Shown: in pieces, positions 1-8,673 of the stretch | Position numbering within the stretch: position 1 is the stretch's first letter | Layout: the number at the start of each line of letters is the position of its first letter | Source: Nocardia sp. CDC159 | GTDB taxonomy: Bacteria > Actinomycetota > Actinomycetes > Mycobacteriales > Mycobacteriaceae | Direction: 5' to 3' | Length of the DNA: 64,000 nt | NCBI RefSeq assembly: GCF_023740735.1 | Contig: NZ_JAMRXH010000021.1 | Coordinates: 1 to 64,000 of the forward strand | Position numbers and translations under genes: made by a program | The notes under the pieces: model-generated | What the model was told of the DNA's origin: nothing | What the model saw: the letters and a program-made list of their open reading frames with translations, nothing else | The model's database searches: none

Positions 1-1
1 A

Positions 2-20
2 TGGGCTCGATCCGAGCCCA
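2..20. terminator. Perfect 8-bp hairpin at window edge
   Basis: TGGGCTCG (2-9) and CGAGCCCA (13-20) are perfect inverted arms around a 3-base loop. It lies about 100 bases past the stop of the minus-strand monooxygenase and could end that transcript or one entering from outside the window. No T-tract follows on the plus strand. The rest of 1-120 holds nothing I can support as a gene. Confidence 0.35.
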
Positions 21-120
21 GGCCCGATCAGTTACCTCACCTCGACCAACCACCGCATACAGCTAACACAACCACGACACCGACTCACCCAAACCCGCAC
101 AACCACTTACAGGACACGCC

Positions 121-1629
121 CTAGGCGACCGCGGGCGAGCTGGTCTCGGGTGCGGCGGTCGTCGCCGGGTCCCGGCGGAATTCGAGGTGCTCCTCCTCGA
201 CCCGTCCGCGCCGCAGTCGCACCGCGTCGATGTAGTAGTTGTTGAGCACCTTCCACGGCGCGCGGGTGCCCTGCCGGGGAATGATGCCGTCGGCGCGCTT
301 GACGTAGCCCGACCGCAGCGCGCTGCCGAAGGCCGATTCGGTGCCGCGATCGGCGTCCTGGGCACGGGCGACGACCTGGGTGTAGCCGTGGCGGCGCATA
401 TGCCCCAGCAATCGGCAGAAGTATTCGCCGGCCAGGTCGGCCTTGAGGGTCCATGACGCGTTGGTGTAGCCCAGCACGAACATGGCATTGGGGACGCCGT
501 CCATCAGCACACCCTTGTAGATCACCCGGTCGCGCGTGTTGATCGGTCGGCCGTCGACCTCGAGTGTCGCGCCGCCCGCGATCTGGACGACCAGCCCGGT
601 CGCGCTGACGACGATGTCGGCCGGAATCTCCTCTCCGGAGCCGAGCCGAATTCCGTTGGGGGTGAAGGTTTCTATGGTGTCGGTGACCACCGAGGCCTGG
701 CCCCGGCGCAGCACCCGGAACAGGTCGCCGTTGGGCACCACGCACAGCCGCTCGTCCCAGGGGTTGTACCGCGGCGAGAAGTGGCGGATGTCGACCTTGC
801 CGCGCAACTGGGCCCGCACCGAGCCGACGATGAGCCGCCGCGCCAGCCGCGGCTGGGCCCGCGACAGCTCGAACACCCCGCGCTGCAGGGCGATATTGCG
901 CACCCGTCCGAGCTTGTAGATCAGCTCGGCGGGGACCTTCAGACGCTGCAGCGCGACTGCCACCGGATCCTCGGCCGGGACCGGGAGGATGTAGGTGGGC
1001 GAGCGCTGCAGCATGGTGACGTGCGCGGCCCGGTCCGTCATGGCGGGCACCAGCGTCACCGCCGTCGCGCCGCTGCCGATGACGACCACGCGCTTGCCGG
1101 TGTAGTCGAGATCCTCGGGCCACTGCTGCGGATGCACGATGGGGCCGGTGAACGACTCCTCGCCCGGAAACGCGGGTCGATATCCGGCGTCGTAGTCGTA
1201 GTAGCCGGTGGCGCCCACCAGGAACCGACTGGTGAATTCCGCTGTCGCACCGGTGCTTTCGTCGACCGCGTGCACGGTCCACAGTCCCGTCTCGGTGCTG
1301 AACCTGGCGTGCACGACTCGGCGGCCGAACCGGATGCGCGGCGTCACGCCGTACTCGTCGGCCGTGTCCTGCACGTAGTCGCGGATGCTCGCCCCGTCGG
1401 CGAGTACCTTGGTGCCGCGCCACGGCCGGAAGTGATAGCCGAAGGTGTACATATCCGAGTCGGAGCGGATGCCCGGGTACTTGAACAGGTCCCAGGTCCC
1501 CCCGATCCGGCCGCGCCGCTCGAGCACGGCATAGCTGAGCTGCGGTAGTTCGCGCGTGAGGTGGCAGGCCGTCCCGATCCCGGAGACCCCGGCACCGATG
1601 ATCAGCACGTCGAAGTGGTTGTCGCTCAT
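121..1629 (-). CDS. EthA-like Baeyer-Villiger flavin monooxygenase
   Basis: This is a 502-residue FAD- and NADPH-dependent class B monooxygenase. Such enzymes insert oxygen next to ketones or oxidise thiocarbonyls; the mycobacterial relative EthA activates ethionamide. Seen: FAD Rossmann motif GAGVSG (residues 12-17), Baeyer-Villiger fingerprint FxGxxxHxxxW at 160-170 (FTGPIVHPQQW), and second Rossmann motif GSGATA (185-190). Stretches such as GTWDLFKYPGIRSDSDMYT and YTNASWTLKADL closely resemble M. tuberculosis EthA as I remember it. The start at 1629 is chosen because GGAGG lies 7 bases upstream. The next gene is divergent, and no TetR (EthR-like) gene is adjacent, unlike in M. tuberculosis. 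Natural substrate unknown. Confidence 0.9.
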   Translation of the reverse strand: MSDNHFDVLIIGAGVSGIGTACHLTRELPQLSYAVLERRGRIGGTWDLFKYPGIRSDSDMYTFGYHFRPWRGTKVLADGASIRDYVQDTADEYGVTPRIRFGRRVVHARFSTETGLWTVHAVDESTGATAEFTSRFLVGATGYYDYDAGYRPAFPGEESFTGPIVHPQQWPEDLDYTGKRVVVIGSGATAVTLVPAMTDRAAHVTMLQRSPTYILPVPAEDPVAVALQRLKVPAELIYKLGRVRNIALQRGVFELSRAQPRLARRLIVGSVRAQLRGKVDIRHFSPRYNPWDERLCVVPNGDLFRVLRRGQASVVTDTIETFTPNGIRLGSGEEIPADIVVSATGLVVQIAGGATLEVDGRPINTRDRVIYKGVLMDGVPNAMFVLGYTNASWTLKADLAGEYFCRLLGHMRRHGYTQVVARAQDADRGTESAFGSALRSGYVKRADGIIPRQGTRAPWKVLNNYYIDAVRLRRGRVEEEHLEFRRDPATTAAPETSSPAVA

Positions 1630-1765
1630 TGCCGACCTCCGCAGCGTTGCGTTCGTCCGACCCAATATTACCGCGACATACTGTCACACACACTTTGCCC
1701 TGACAACGGCGGCCTTCCGTTCCGGTACGCTCATGGCGGTTTTGTACTGCGGGAAGGGTGGGGAT

Positions 1766-2080
1766 ATGGCTTTGACCCAGGCCGATATGGATCAGTTGAA
1801 CTCCTTGGCTGGAAAGCTGGAGGAGGTCGGCAACGCCATCGATGCGGTCGACATCCGCACGGCCCTGGCGAAGGTGCGGGAGGCGCTGGTGGCCTGCGAC
1901 ATCGTGCCGGTGTGCGACCAGGCCGGGGAGTTCATCGAGGGCGCGTATCTGCGGGTGGCCGAGCGGGAGCGCTCGATCGCGACGAAGATCCGCACCTGCG
2001 CAACCGATTTCGCGATGACCGATCAGAACTTCAAGAAGGCGCTCGACGAGTTCGACTTCCACGGGTCGGGGGCGCGCTGA
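1766..2080 (+). CDS. EspC-like type VII secretion-associated protein
   Basis: A 104-residue, mostly helical acidic protein resembling the EspC/ESX-diderm family of small type VII secretion proteins. Supporting features are the short length, absence of a signal peptide, a segment CDIVPVCDQAGEFIEGAYLR typical of the family, and the position immediately before a large WXG-like protein. The ATG at 1766 follows a purine-rich stretch (GGAAGGGTGGGG), so I reject longer in-frame starts that run into the divergent promoter region. The stop TGA shares its A with the next ATG, so translation is probably coupled. By analogy with EspA/EspC it may be a secretion partner of the downstream product. No ESX core genes (EccC, EsxA/B) are in the window. 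Confidence 0.7.
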   Translation: MALTQADMDQLNSLAGKLEEVGNAIDAVDIRTALAKVREALVACDIVPVCDQAGEFIEGAYLRVAERERSIATKIRTCATDFAMTDQNFKKALDEFDFHGSGAR

Positions 2081-4452
2081 TGCCGAACTCCAAGGGTGTT
2101 CCGACCCCGCGCGAGGTCGAGAAGTGGAATTTCAACGCGCTCAACGACTGGGCGGGCGTCGTACGGGCGGCCAACACCACGTTCAAGGAGCAGATCGACA
2201 AGGCGCGCAACCACTTCGGTGATCTCGGATCGGTGTGGTCCGGTGCGGCCCACGACGCCGCGTACGAGCGCGTGGACGAGGATTACAACCAGGCGCGCAA
2301 GGTCTTCTACGAGATCGACGACATGCCGGGCATGCTGGAGCAGGCGGGCAGCGGGCTGACATCGTTCAAGCAGGTCGTGCTGGACAAGATCGCCGATGCC
2401 GCCGCGCTGGGGCTCTGGGTCGACGACGCGTGGCAGATCCCCGACAACAGCGATGTCGAGCGCTCGGTCATCGACGACCACCAGGCCGCGGTCCGCGCCG
2501 CGTTCCAGGCGCTGCTCGACGAGATCGCCCGCTACAAGCAGACGCTGGTGAGCAATGCCGAACTCATCCGCGCCGCGGGCGACCTGTTCGGTTCGAATAT
2601 CAATGTCGATGAGGCCGCCTCACAGGGCGGTCGACTGGGCGGCCAGGACGGTCGGGCCGTCGCCGATGCAGTGCGCAACCACGACGACCGCGCCCTGGCC
2701 GACATCGTCGACAACATGCCGAACTACGTTCTGACCGACCAGGAACGCCAGGCCCTGGCCAACGGCCAGGAGGTGTCGACCGTCCCCGCCGGGGTGCAGG
2801 ACTACTACCGCGAGTTCTATCGCTCGGCCGGTAAGGACGGCGTATTGGCGCTCAACGACTATCTGGCCGCCCAGGAGAAGACCGGCAATCCGGTCGCGGC
2901 CGCCCAGCGCGACAATCTCGCCAATGGGCTGATGATGGTCAGCAACGACAAGGTCGTCAGCCGCGGTCCCGACGGGAAGATCGTCGCGCAGGGCGGGTAT
3001 CAGAATTTGCCGCCGGACATCCGGGAACTCGTATCCGGGCGGGCCGAGGAGCACATCGATCCCGACGCCACGCCGTTCGACGTCCGCGACCGCTTCGTGG
3101 ACCAGGCCCGCTTCGCCGACCTACTGGGCGAGGCGAATCCGGGCTATACCCCCGGCAAGGAGTTCGGCATCGAACTCGGCCGCCAGGGCGCGAGCATCAC
3201 GAACTATCTCGACCAGGTCGACAAGAACATGCACGGCTATATGCCGACCGGTTTCCAAGAGGGCGACCGCGACCTGATGGAGCGCTCGGCGCAGCAGTAT
3301 CTGACCGCCGCGGGGCGCAATCACGATGCGAGCCATGCCCTTTTGACGGGCGAGGGGGTGACGACGGACCCGTCCGGCGGTGCGCTGGGGGACCGTTTCC
3401 ATCCGCAGAAGTACGACCCGAAGGAATTCGCCAACACCATCTTCAATCATGAGTGGGGAGATGATGGGAAAGCGGCCGCTGGGTTGTACAGCTGGGCGGG
3501 GGATCTCACGCATGATCAGGGGCCGACGGGGGAGAAGGCGCGGGAGATCGCGGAGGTGCTGCCGAAGTACCTTGCGCCCGTTGACAGCCATAGCACGCTG
3601 CTCGGGGGTGACGGCAAGCCGATCACCAACGGGGAGGGTCCGTCGGTGTTCCAGAACTCCGCCGAATCGTTCGCCAAGAACCCCGAATTGGCGACGGGGC
3701 TGGCGAAAGTTCTGGCCCCCAACCTAGACGCGTTCGCGGGATACCACGCGCAAACCGGAATCGAGAACAACCAGCTGCAACTCGGCCGCGAGGACGCGCG
3801 TCGGCTGCTGTTCCTATCGTGCATGTCCGACCCGGGCACGATGTACTTGGAAACATCCCGGCAGGCCTATGATGCGGCAGTATTGGATCGGATCGCTCAG
3901 GGGCAGGATCCCAAGCCGTTCGATACCGCCCTGATGCTGGCAAACGTCGATGCTCATGTATCCCTTGCTGAGCGGAACGCCGCGATCTACAAGGATGCTG
4001 CCGAGGTCGATGGGCGCAATACCCATGAGCAGGAGCTCTACGACACGCGCCAGAAGGGATGGGACTTCGCCAAGAGCCTTGTCTCCGGGGGAATAGAAGA
4101 GGCGACCAACAAGGTTCCGGGCGGGGCGATAGTCCAGAGCATCATCGGTGACATGGCCGATAAAGGTATGGACAAGGCAATCGAAGCGTGGGATCCGGAG
4201 CCGACTCCAGGGAAGATGCAGTTCCCAAGTGCGGAAGCGATCCAAAATGATGGGTATAACTCTTTCGAGTCCGCGTTGGTGGAAGCCACCAAAGATAACC
4301 CGCTTCCTCAGGACAAGTTCGACCAGTATCGCAGGGATTACAGCGGGGCCTATAACGACGTCGTCCCAAACGTGCTGGTAACTGATGCCAACGATCTGGA
4401 AAAGCTTGTTACGGGTGGAGTGGGAGCACCGCGTTCGAAGGAGGACAAGTGA
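2080..4452 (+). CDS. Large WXG-like type VII secretion substrate candidate
   Basis: A 790-residue protein without signal peptide. The N-terminal ~100 residues are helical with a WSG turn (SVWSGAAHDAAYERV, around residue 50), the WXG100-like arrangement used for ESX export. The middle resembles large mycobacterial and Nocardia proteins annotated as TPR-repeat-region or hypothetical ESX-associated proteins. No catalytic motif is recognised at the C-terminus. The last ~200 codons (from about 3800) have visibly more A/T in third positions than the first two thirds. The gene overlaps the EspC-like gene by one base and the DUF3558 lipoprotein gene by four (GTGA). It could be a polymorphic-toxin-like effector with a linked immunity-type lipoprotein, or a structural ESX substrate. 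Confidence 0.65.
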   Translation: MPNSKGVPTPREVEKWNFNALNDWAGVVRAANTTFKEQIDKARNHFGDLGSVWSGAAHDAAYERVDEDYNQARKVFYEIDDMPGMLEQAGSGLTSFKQVVLDKIADAAALGLWVDDAWQIPDNSDVERSVIDDHQAAVRAAFQALLDEIARYKQTLVSNAELIRAAGDLFGSNINVDEAASQGGRLGGQDGRAVADAVRNHDDRALADIVDNMPNYVLTDQERQALANGQEVSTVPAGVQDYYREFYRSAGKDGVLALNDYLAAQEKTGNPVAAAQRDNLANGLMMVSNDKVVSRGPDGKIVAQGGYQNLPPDIRELVSGRAEEHIDPDATPFDVRDRFVDQARFADLLGEANPGYTPGKEFGIELGRQGASITNYLDQVDKNMHGYMPTGFQEGDRDLMERSAQQYLTAAGRNHDASHALLTGEGVTTDPSGGALGDRFHPQKYDPKEFANTIFNHEWGDDGKAAAGLYSWAGDLTHDQGPTGEKAREIAEVLPKYLAPVDSHSTLLGGDGKPITNGEGPSVFQNSAESFAKNPELATGLAKVLAPNLDAFAGYHAQTGIENNQLQLGREDARRLLFLSCMSDPGTMYLETSRQAYDAAVLDRIAQGQDPKPFDTALMLANVDAHVSLAERNAAIYKDAAEVDGRNTHEQELYDTRQKGWDFAKSLVSGGIEEATNKVPGGAIVQSIIGDMADKGMDKAIEAWDPEPTPGKMQFPSAEAIQNDGYNSFESALVEATKDNPLPQDKFDQYRRDYSGAYNDVVPNVLVTDANDLEKLVTGGVGAPRSKEDK

Positions 4453-5006
4453 CGGACGGGCGCCGATTCCGTGCCGCGAAGTGTCGCGCTGGGGCAATGG
4501 TCGCGACTGCGGTAACTTCGTTGGCCGTCCTTGCTGGGTGCAATGGAAGCCCGGCTCCGTCACCACGTGCGACTCCTGTGACGACTCCGCCGCCGGGACC
4601 GATGCCGACGTTCGATCTGTGTAAAGCTCTCTCCGAGGATTTCCTCTCAAAACAGGGCCTCACCGCAACGCTGACGATCCCTCGGGGGGAGAACGAGCTA
4701 GGAATGGATCGCAACGGTTGTGTTATCGGAAAGGGGGAGGAGCCGAGCAGGCTGTTGTTCGGCTTCTATGTCACGGATCGAAATGTCGAGTACATGAAGG
4801 CGATCTCGGCTGAGCTTCCGTTCCGCGAGACGACTATCGACGGCAGGGTTACCGGCATCCTCGGTCCTAGCAAGATCGGGGAGTGTAAAGCGCTGTCGAA
4901 TTTGTCGGGTGGGGGAGGGATTCTGATTTCCGGACAGTTCGTCAAGGATCCATGCGAGAAGGTGGTCGAGATGGCGGACACCCTTCTCCCACTGATGCCC
5001 CGATGA
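4449..5006 (+). CDS. DUF3558 lipoprotein
   Basis: A 185-residue lipoprotein. A basic n-region and hydrophobic segment end in the lipobox LAGC (Cys at residue 31), followed by a Pro/Thr/Ser-rich spacer and a globular domain with paired cysteines (FDLCKAL, GCVIG, IGECKAL, DPCEKVV) typical of DUF3558. This family is common in mycobacteria and Nocardia and its function is unknown. The GTG start at 4449 overlaps the stop of the large secreted-protein candidate by 4 bases, so the two are translationally coupled. It should sit on the outer face of the cytoplasmic membrane. A protective (immunity) role for the upstream product is inference from this coupling only. Confidence 0.8.
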   Translation: MTDGRRFRAAKCRAGAMVATAVTSLAVLAGCNGSPAPSPRATPVTTPPPGPMPTFDLCKALSEDFLSKQGLTATLTIPRGENELGMDRNGCVIGKGEEPSRLLFGFYVTDRNVEYMKAISAELPFRETTIDGRVTGILGPSKIGECKALSNLSGGGGILISGQFVKDPCEKVVEMADTLLPLMPR

Positions 5007-5010
5007 CACC

Positions 5011-5303
5011 ATGGCGGGTCGCAGGAGCATGCTGGTTGTCGCTGTCGTGGCCGTTTCCGTTGCGTGCGCAGCCGATCCCGCTCGGCCGCAAGGGCCAACG
5101 CCCGCTACGACCCTGCGCCTGCGACGATGCCGACCCTCGATCTATGTAAAACTATCCCCGCGGATGTGCTCGCTAAGCGAGATCACACTGTAGCCAGCGG
5201 AACGATCTCTTCGGGGTGATCTGGGGATACGAATCCACGGGTGAGCATCTGCGAGAAGACGATCGACCTGGCGAACACCCTTCTCCCGCTGCTCCCCAGG
5301 TGA
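5011..5303 (+). pseudogene. Decayed second copy of the DUF3558 lipoprotein gene
   Basis: Four bases after the intact DUF3558 gene there is a second, broken copy. An ATG at 5011 opens a lipoprotein leader ending SVACAAD. A frameshift near 5110-5126 separates it from MPTLDLCKTIPADVLAK (from 5127), which matches MPTFDLCKALSEDFLSK of the intact copy. That frame stops at 5217. The C-terminal end CEKTIDLANTLLPLLPR (about 5250-5300) then reappears in the same frame and matches CEKVVEMADTLLPLMPR. Most of the middle domain is missing. This is a tandem duplicate that has suffered a frameshift, a stop and an internal deletion. Confidence 0.8.
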
Positions 5304-5321
5304 TGTCGGTATCGTGAGGAG

Positions 5322-6677
5322 ATGTCCTCGACGCCGGATCGGATACCGGCCGACGGCCTGGCCGTTGGGTCGGCTGTTCGGGTGGATGCTCAGCTCGTCG
5401 CGTTCTCCTTTGTGGACAATGCGGGGATAACCAGGGTGAAAACCGTTCCGGTGGAGCGGCTTTCGTATGCGGGGCAGTATGGGGTGGGGGCCTCGCCCAC
5501 GTTCGATGTTTTCAGCTTCGATGACGTGATGAATGTGGGGCGGTATGTGGATGGGCCGGATGGGGATCTGCGGGTGGTGCCGGATCTGGGGCGGTTGACC
5601 GAGTTGGTGTGTCAGCGGGGGTGGGCTTGGGCGCCTGCGGACAAGTTCACACAGGAGGGGGTGCGGTCGCCTGCGTGTCAGCGGCATTTCGCGGCTCGGC
5701 AGGTGGAGGCGGCGGGGCGGGGTGGGCTGCGGTTGGCGATGGCGTTCGAGCATGAATGGGCGCTGGGGGAGGATGATTCGGAGTTCGTGCCGGTGGTGAC
5801 GGGGCCCGGATACGGGATGATTCGGCTCGGGCAGGTTGCCGATTACGCGCGGGATCTGGTGGGGGCGCTGGATCGGCAGGGGGTGCGGGTGCAGCAGTTT
5901 CATCCCGAATACGCGCTGTCGCAGCTGGAATTGTCGGTCGCGGCGGCGGATCCGGTGGCGGCGGCCGATGACGCGGTGCTGGTGCGGCATACGATTCGGC
6001 AGGTGAGTCTGGGGTACGGCTGGCGGGCCACCTTCGCCCCGTGCATCGACCCCGACGGCGCGGGATCGGGGGCGCATCTGCATCTTTCGGTGCACGACGA
6101 GCAGGGCTCACTGCTGGCCGGTGGCGCGGGGTCGCACGGGCTGCGGCCGGTGGGGGAGGCGTTTCTGGCGGGTGTGCTGCGGGAGCTGCCCGCGCTGGTC
6201 GCGGTCGGTGCGGGCAATCCGGCCAGCTTCCTGCGGCTGCTGCCGTCGCGCTGGGCGGGGGCGTGGCAGTGCTGGGGGCGCGAGACGCGCGAGGCGGCGC
6301 TGCGGTTGATCACGGGGGTGCGCGGCACCGAGGAGTGGGCGGCCAATGCCGAGGTGAAATGTTTCGACGCCACGGGCAATCCGTATCTGGTGGTCGGTTC
6401 GGTGATCGCGGCGGGGCTGGCGGGGGTGGCCGAGGAGCTGCGGCTGCCACCCGAAATCCACGGTGACCCGGCCGCTTTCGGCGACGACCGGCGGGTGGTC
6501 CGGCTGCCCGCCACCGCCGCGGCGGCGGCCGAACGGCTGGCCGAATCGAAGGTGTTGGCCGAGGCCATGGGGCCGGAGCTGCACGATTCGTTGCTGACCG
6601 TGCGGCGCGCGGAGGCCGAGCGATACGCCGACGCCGATCCGCGCGAGCTGGTCGAGCTGACCCGCTGGCGGTTCTGA
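5322..6677 (+). CDS. Glutamine synthetase-like protein (FluG C-terminal type)
   Basis: A 451-residue member of the glutamine synthetase superfamily, ligating ammonia or an amine to a carboxylate. Family signatures in order: FEHEWAL (metal-binding Glu), QFHPEYALSQLEL, GSGAHLHLSVHD, NPASFLRLLPSRWAG, and ATGNPYLVVGSVIAAGLAG near the C-terminus. The sequence departs from housekeeping GlnA (for example AEVKCFDATGNPYL), so it is unlikely to be the main ammonia-assimilating enzyme. It is directly followed, without a gap, by a FluG-type amidohydrolase. In fungal FluG these two domains form one polypeptide. The ATG at 5322 has GAGGAG directly abutting it, closer than ideal. Possible roles are gamma-glutamyl-amine metabolism or synthesis of a small amide metabolite. 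Confidence 0.85.
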   Translation: MSSTPDRIPADGLAVGSAVRVDAQLVAFSFVDNAGITRVKTVPVERLSYAGQYGVGASPTFDVFSFDDVMNVGRYVDGPDGDLRVVPDLGRLTELVCQRGWAWAPADKFTQEGVRSPACQRHFAARQVEAAGRGGLRLAMAFEHEWALGEDDSEFVPVVTGPGYGMIRLGQVADYARDLVGALDRQGVRVQQFHPEYALSQLELSVAAADPVAAADDAVLVRHTIRQVSLGYGWRATFAPCIDPDGAGSGAHLHLSVHDEQGSLLAGGAGSHGLRPVGEAFLAGVLRELPALVAVGAGNPASFLRLLPSRWAGAWQCWGRETREAALRLITGVRGTEEWAANAEVKCFDATGNPYLVVGSVIAAGLAGVAEELRLPPEIHGDPAAFGDDRRVVRLPATAAAAAERLAESKVLAEAMGPELHDSLLTVRRAEAERYADADPRELVELTRWRF

Positions 6678-7784
6678 ATGCTCGCCGACGAGATCGGCCT
6701 CATCGATCAGCACTGTCACGGTGTGGTCGCCGCCGATCTGGACCGGCCGGATTTCGAGGCGCTGCTCGGCGAGGGGCGGCGCGGAACCTTCGCCTCCGCC
6801 CTCGGCCTGGCCGTAAGGCGCTGGTGCGCACCGGTTCTCGGGCTGCCCGCACATGCGGTGGCCGAGGACTACCTCGCGCGGCGGGCCGAACTGGGATGGC
6901 GGGAAGTGTCGGCGCGGCTGCTGCGTGCGGCCGGGGTGGCACGCTGGTTGGTGGACACCGGATTCGGATTCGAGGACGAGTTCGCCGACCTGTCCGGCGG
7001 CGAGGTGGCCGAGATCGTGCGCATCGAGACGGTCGCCGAGCGCGTAATCGCGGAAAAGGGCTGCACCGCTGCGGCTTTCGACGAAATCGAGCGATCGCTG
7101 CGGGACGGCGCCCGGAACGCGGCGGGCTTGAAGTCCATCACCGCCTATCGCTGCGGACTGGACTTTCCGCTGCGCGACACACCACCGGCGCCCACCGCCC
7201 TGGACGCTCGCCTGACCGACCCGGACGCGCTGGGCTGGCTGGTCGGACTCGCCGCCCGCCTCTCCGCCGAGCTGGGCCTGCCCCTCCAGTTCCACACCGG
7301 GTTCGGCGATACCGACCTGCGGCTGCATCGCGCCGACCCGCTGCTGCTCACCGATTTCCTACGCGCCACCGAGCACACCGGCGCGACCGTCGTACTGCTG
7401 CACTGCTGGCCGTTCCACCGCAACGCCGCCTATCTGGCGCACGCCTTCCCGCACGTCTACCTGGATCTCGGCTTGACGATTCCCCATGTGGGGCAACGAG
7501 CTTCGGCGGTCCTGGCCGAGACGCTGGAGCTGGCCCCGTTCGATCGGCTCTGCTACTCCTCGGACGGATACGGCCTGGCGGAGCTGCACCATCTCGGCGC
7601 GCGGCTGTGGCGGCGCGGTATGGCACGGGTGCTGGCGGAGTGGATCGCCGATGACGTCATCACCCCGGCCGATGCCGACGAACTGGTCATCGCCGTCGCC
7701 GCGGGCAATGCCGCGCGCGTGTATCCGGCCGCGACACCCCGGCCCCGGCATGGGCCGGATTCGCCCGATCGGCCGCTACGCTGA
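6678..7784 (+). CDS. Amidohydrolase (FluG N-terminal type)
   Basis: A 368-residue metal-dependent amidohydrolase of the TIM-barrel superfamily. The HxH metal motif is near the N-terminus (LIDQHCHG, residues 10-17), followed by FHTGFGDTDLRLH, LLHCWPFHRNAAYLA, the PHVYLDLGLTIPH strand and CYSSDGYGLAELH, the order expected for FluG-type enzymes. The ATG immediately follows the stop of the glutamine-synthetase-like gene, so the pair is one transcript. Together they reproduce the domain content of fungal FluG as two proteins. A hydrolase and a ligase acting on the same gamma-glutamyl or amide substrate is plausible but unproven. The C-terminal tail (after about residue 350) is Pro/Arg-rich and probably disordered. 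Confidence 0.85.
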   Translation: MLADEIGLIDQHCHGVVAADLDRPDFEALLGEGRRGTFASALGLAVRRWCAPVLGLPAHAVAEDYLARRAELGWREVSARLLRAAGVARWLVDTGFGFEDEFADLSGGEVAEIVRIETVAERVIAEKGCTAAAFDEIERSLRDGARNAAGLKSITAYRCGLDFPLRDTPPAPTALDARLTDPDALGWLVGLAARLSAELGLPLQFHTGFGDTDLRLHRADPLLLTDFLRATEHTGATVVLLHCWPFHRNAAYLAHAFPHVYLDLGLTIPHVGQRASAVLAETLELAPFDRLCYSSDGYGLAELHHLGARLWRRGMARVLAEWIADDVITPADADELVIAVAAGNAARVYPAATPRPRHGPDSPDRPLR

Positions 7785-7788
7785 CGCC

Positions 7789-8673
7789 GTGACTTCAGCC
7801 GCGCCGCAGACGATTACGCTGCCCGGGGGTCAGGTCGTCGGATATGCCGAATACGGCGATCGCGGCGGGCGCCCGCTGCTGTACTGCCACGGCATCCCGG
7901 GCTCACGGTTGGAGGCGCTCGCCCTCGACGCGGCGGCGAGCGCGGCCGGAATCCGGGTCGTCGCCGCCGACCGGCCGGGGGTGGGATTATCGTCGTTCGC
8001 CCCGCGCCGCCGGGTCGCGGACTGGGCGGAAACCGTGGCGGCGCTGGCCGATCGGCTCCGGATCGAGCGCTTCGCGGTACTCGGTGTGTCGGGCGGCGGG
8101 CCGTATGCGCTGGCGTGTGCGCGCGAGCTGGGGGAGCGGGTGCGCTCGGTGGTGCTGGTGAGCTCCATCGCACCGGTCGCCGCGGGGGCGCGACCCGGGA
8201 ATCTGCTGGTGCTGCGGCGCTTTCCGTCCCTCGCGCGACCCATCGCGGCGCGGCTGGCGGCCCGGGTGCGGCGGCCGGGCGGGGTCGCCGAGCTGGTCGC
8301 GGGAATGCCCGCGGTGGATCGGGATCGGGTGGCCGAACATCCCGAGGTGCTGGTGGAGCTGTCGGCCAATGTGGCCGAGGCCTTCCGGCAGGGCAGTCGG
8401 GCAGTGGCCGCGGATATGCGGCTGCTGTTCGGGCGGGACTGGGGATTCCGGCTCGCCGACATCCCGGTGCCGGTGCGGATCTGGCACGGCGACGGGGACC
8501 GCAACGTCCCCGTCACCGATGCGCATCGACTTGCCGCCGAACTTCCTTGCGGCCGAGTGACTGTCGTGCCGGATGCCGGGCATCTGCTGATCATCGGCCA
8601 CGCCGGGACGATTCTCGCCGCCGTGCGGGCCGAAGGCGCTGGCAGCGACGATCAGGAATTGGCCTCGCGGTAG
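7789..8673 (+). CDS. Alpha/beta hydrolase
   Basis: A 294-residue alpha/beta-hydrolase-fold enzyme. It has the oxyanion HGIPGSR segment (34-40), nucleophile elbow GVSGGG with Ser101, an acidic residue in the HGDGDRNVP loop and a C-terminal GHLLI histidine, so the triad is complete. There is no signal peptide, so it is cytoplasmic. The GTG start at 7789 is 4 bases after the amidohydrolase stop and suggests it is the third gene of the FluG-like operon. An upstream in-frame ATG at 7750 would overlap the previous gene and is less likely. The last 22 bases overlap the end of convergent lsr2. Substrate unknown. Confidence 0.85.
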   Translation: MTSAAPQTITLPGGQVVGYAEYGDRGGRPLLYCHGIPGSRLEALALDAAASAAGIRVVAADRPGVGLSSFAPRRRVADWAETVAALADRLRIERFAVLGVSGGGPYALACARELGERVRSVVLVSSIAPVAAGARPGNLLVLRRFPSLARPIAARLAARVRRPGGVAELVAGMPAVDRDRVAEHPEVLVELSANVAEAFRQGSRAVAADMRLLFGRDWGFRLADIPVPVRIWHGDGDRNVPVTDAHRLAAELPCGRVTVVPDAGHLLIIGHAGTILAAVRAEGAGSDDQELASR

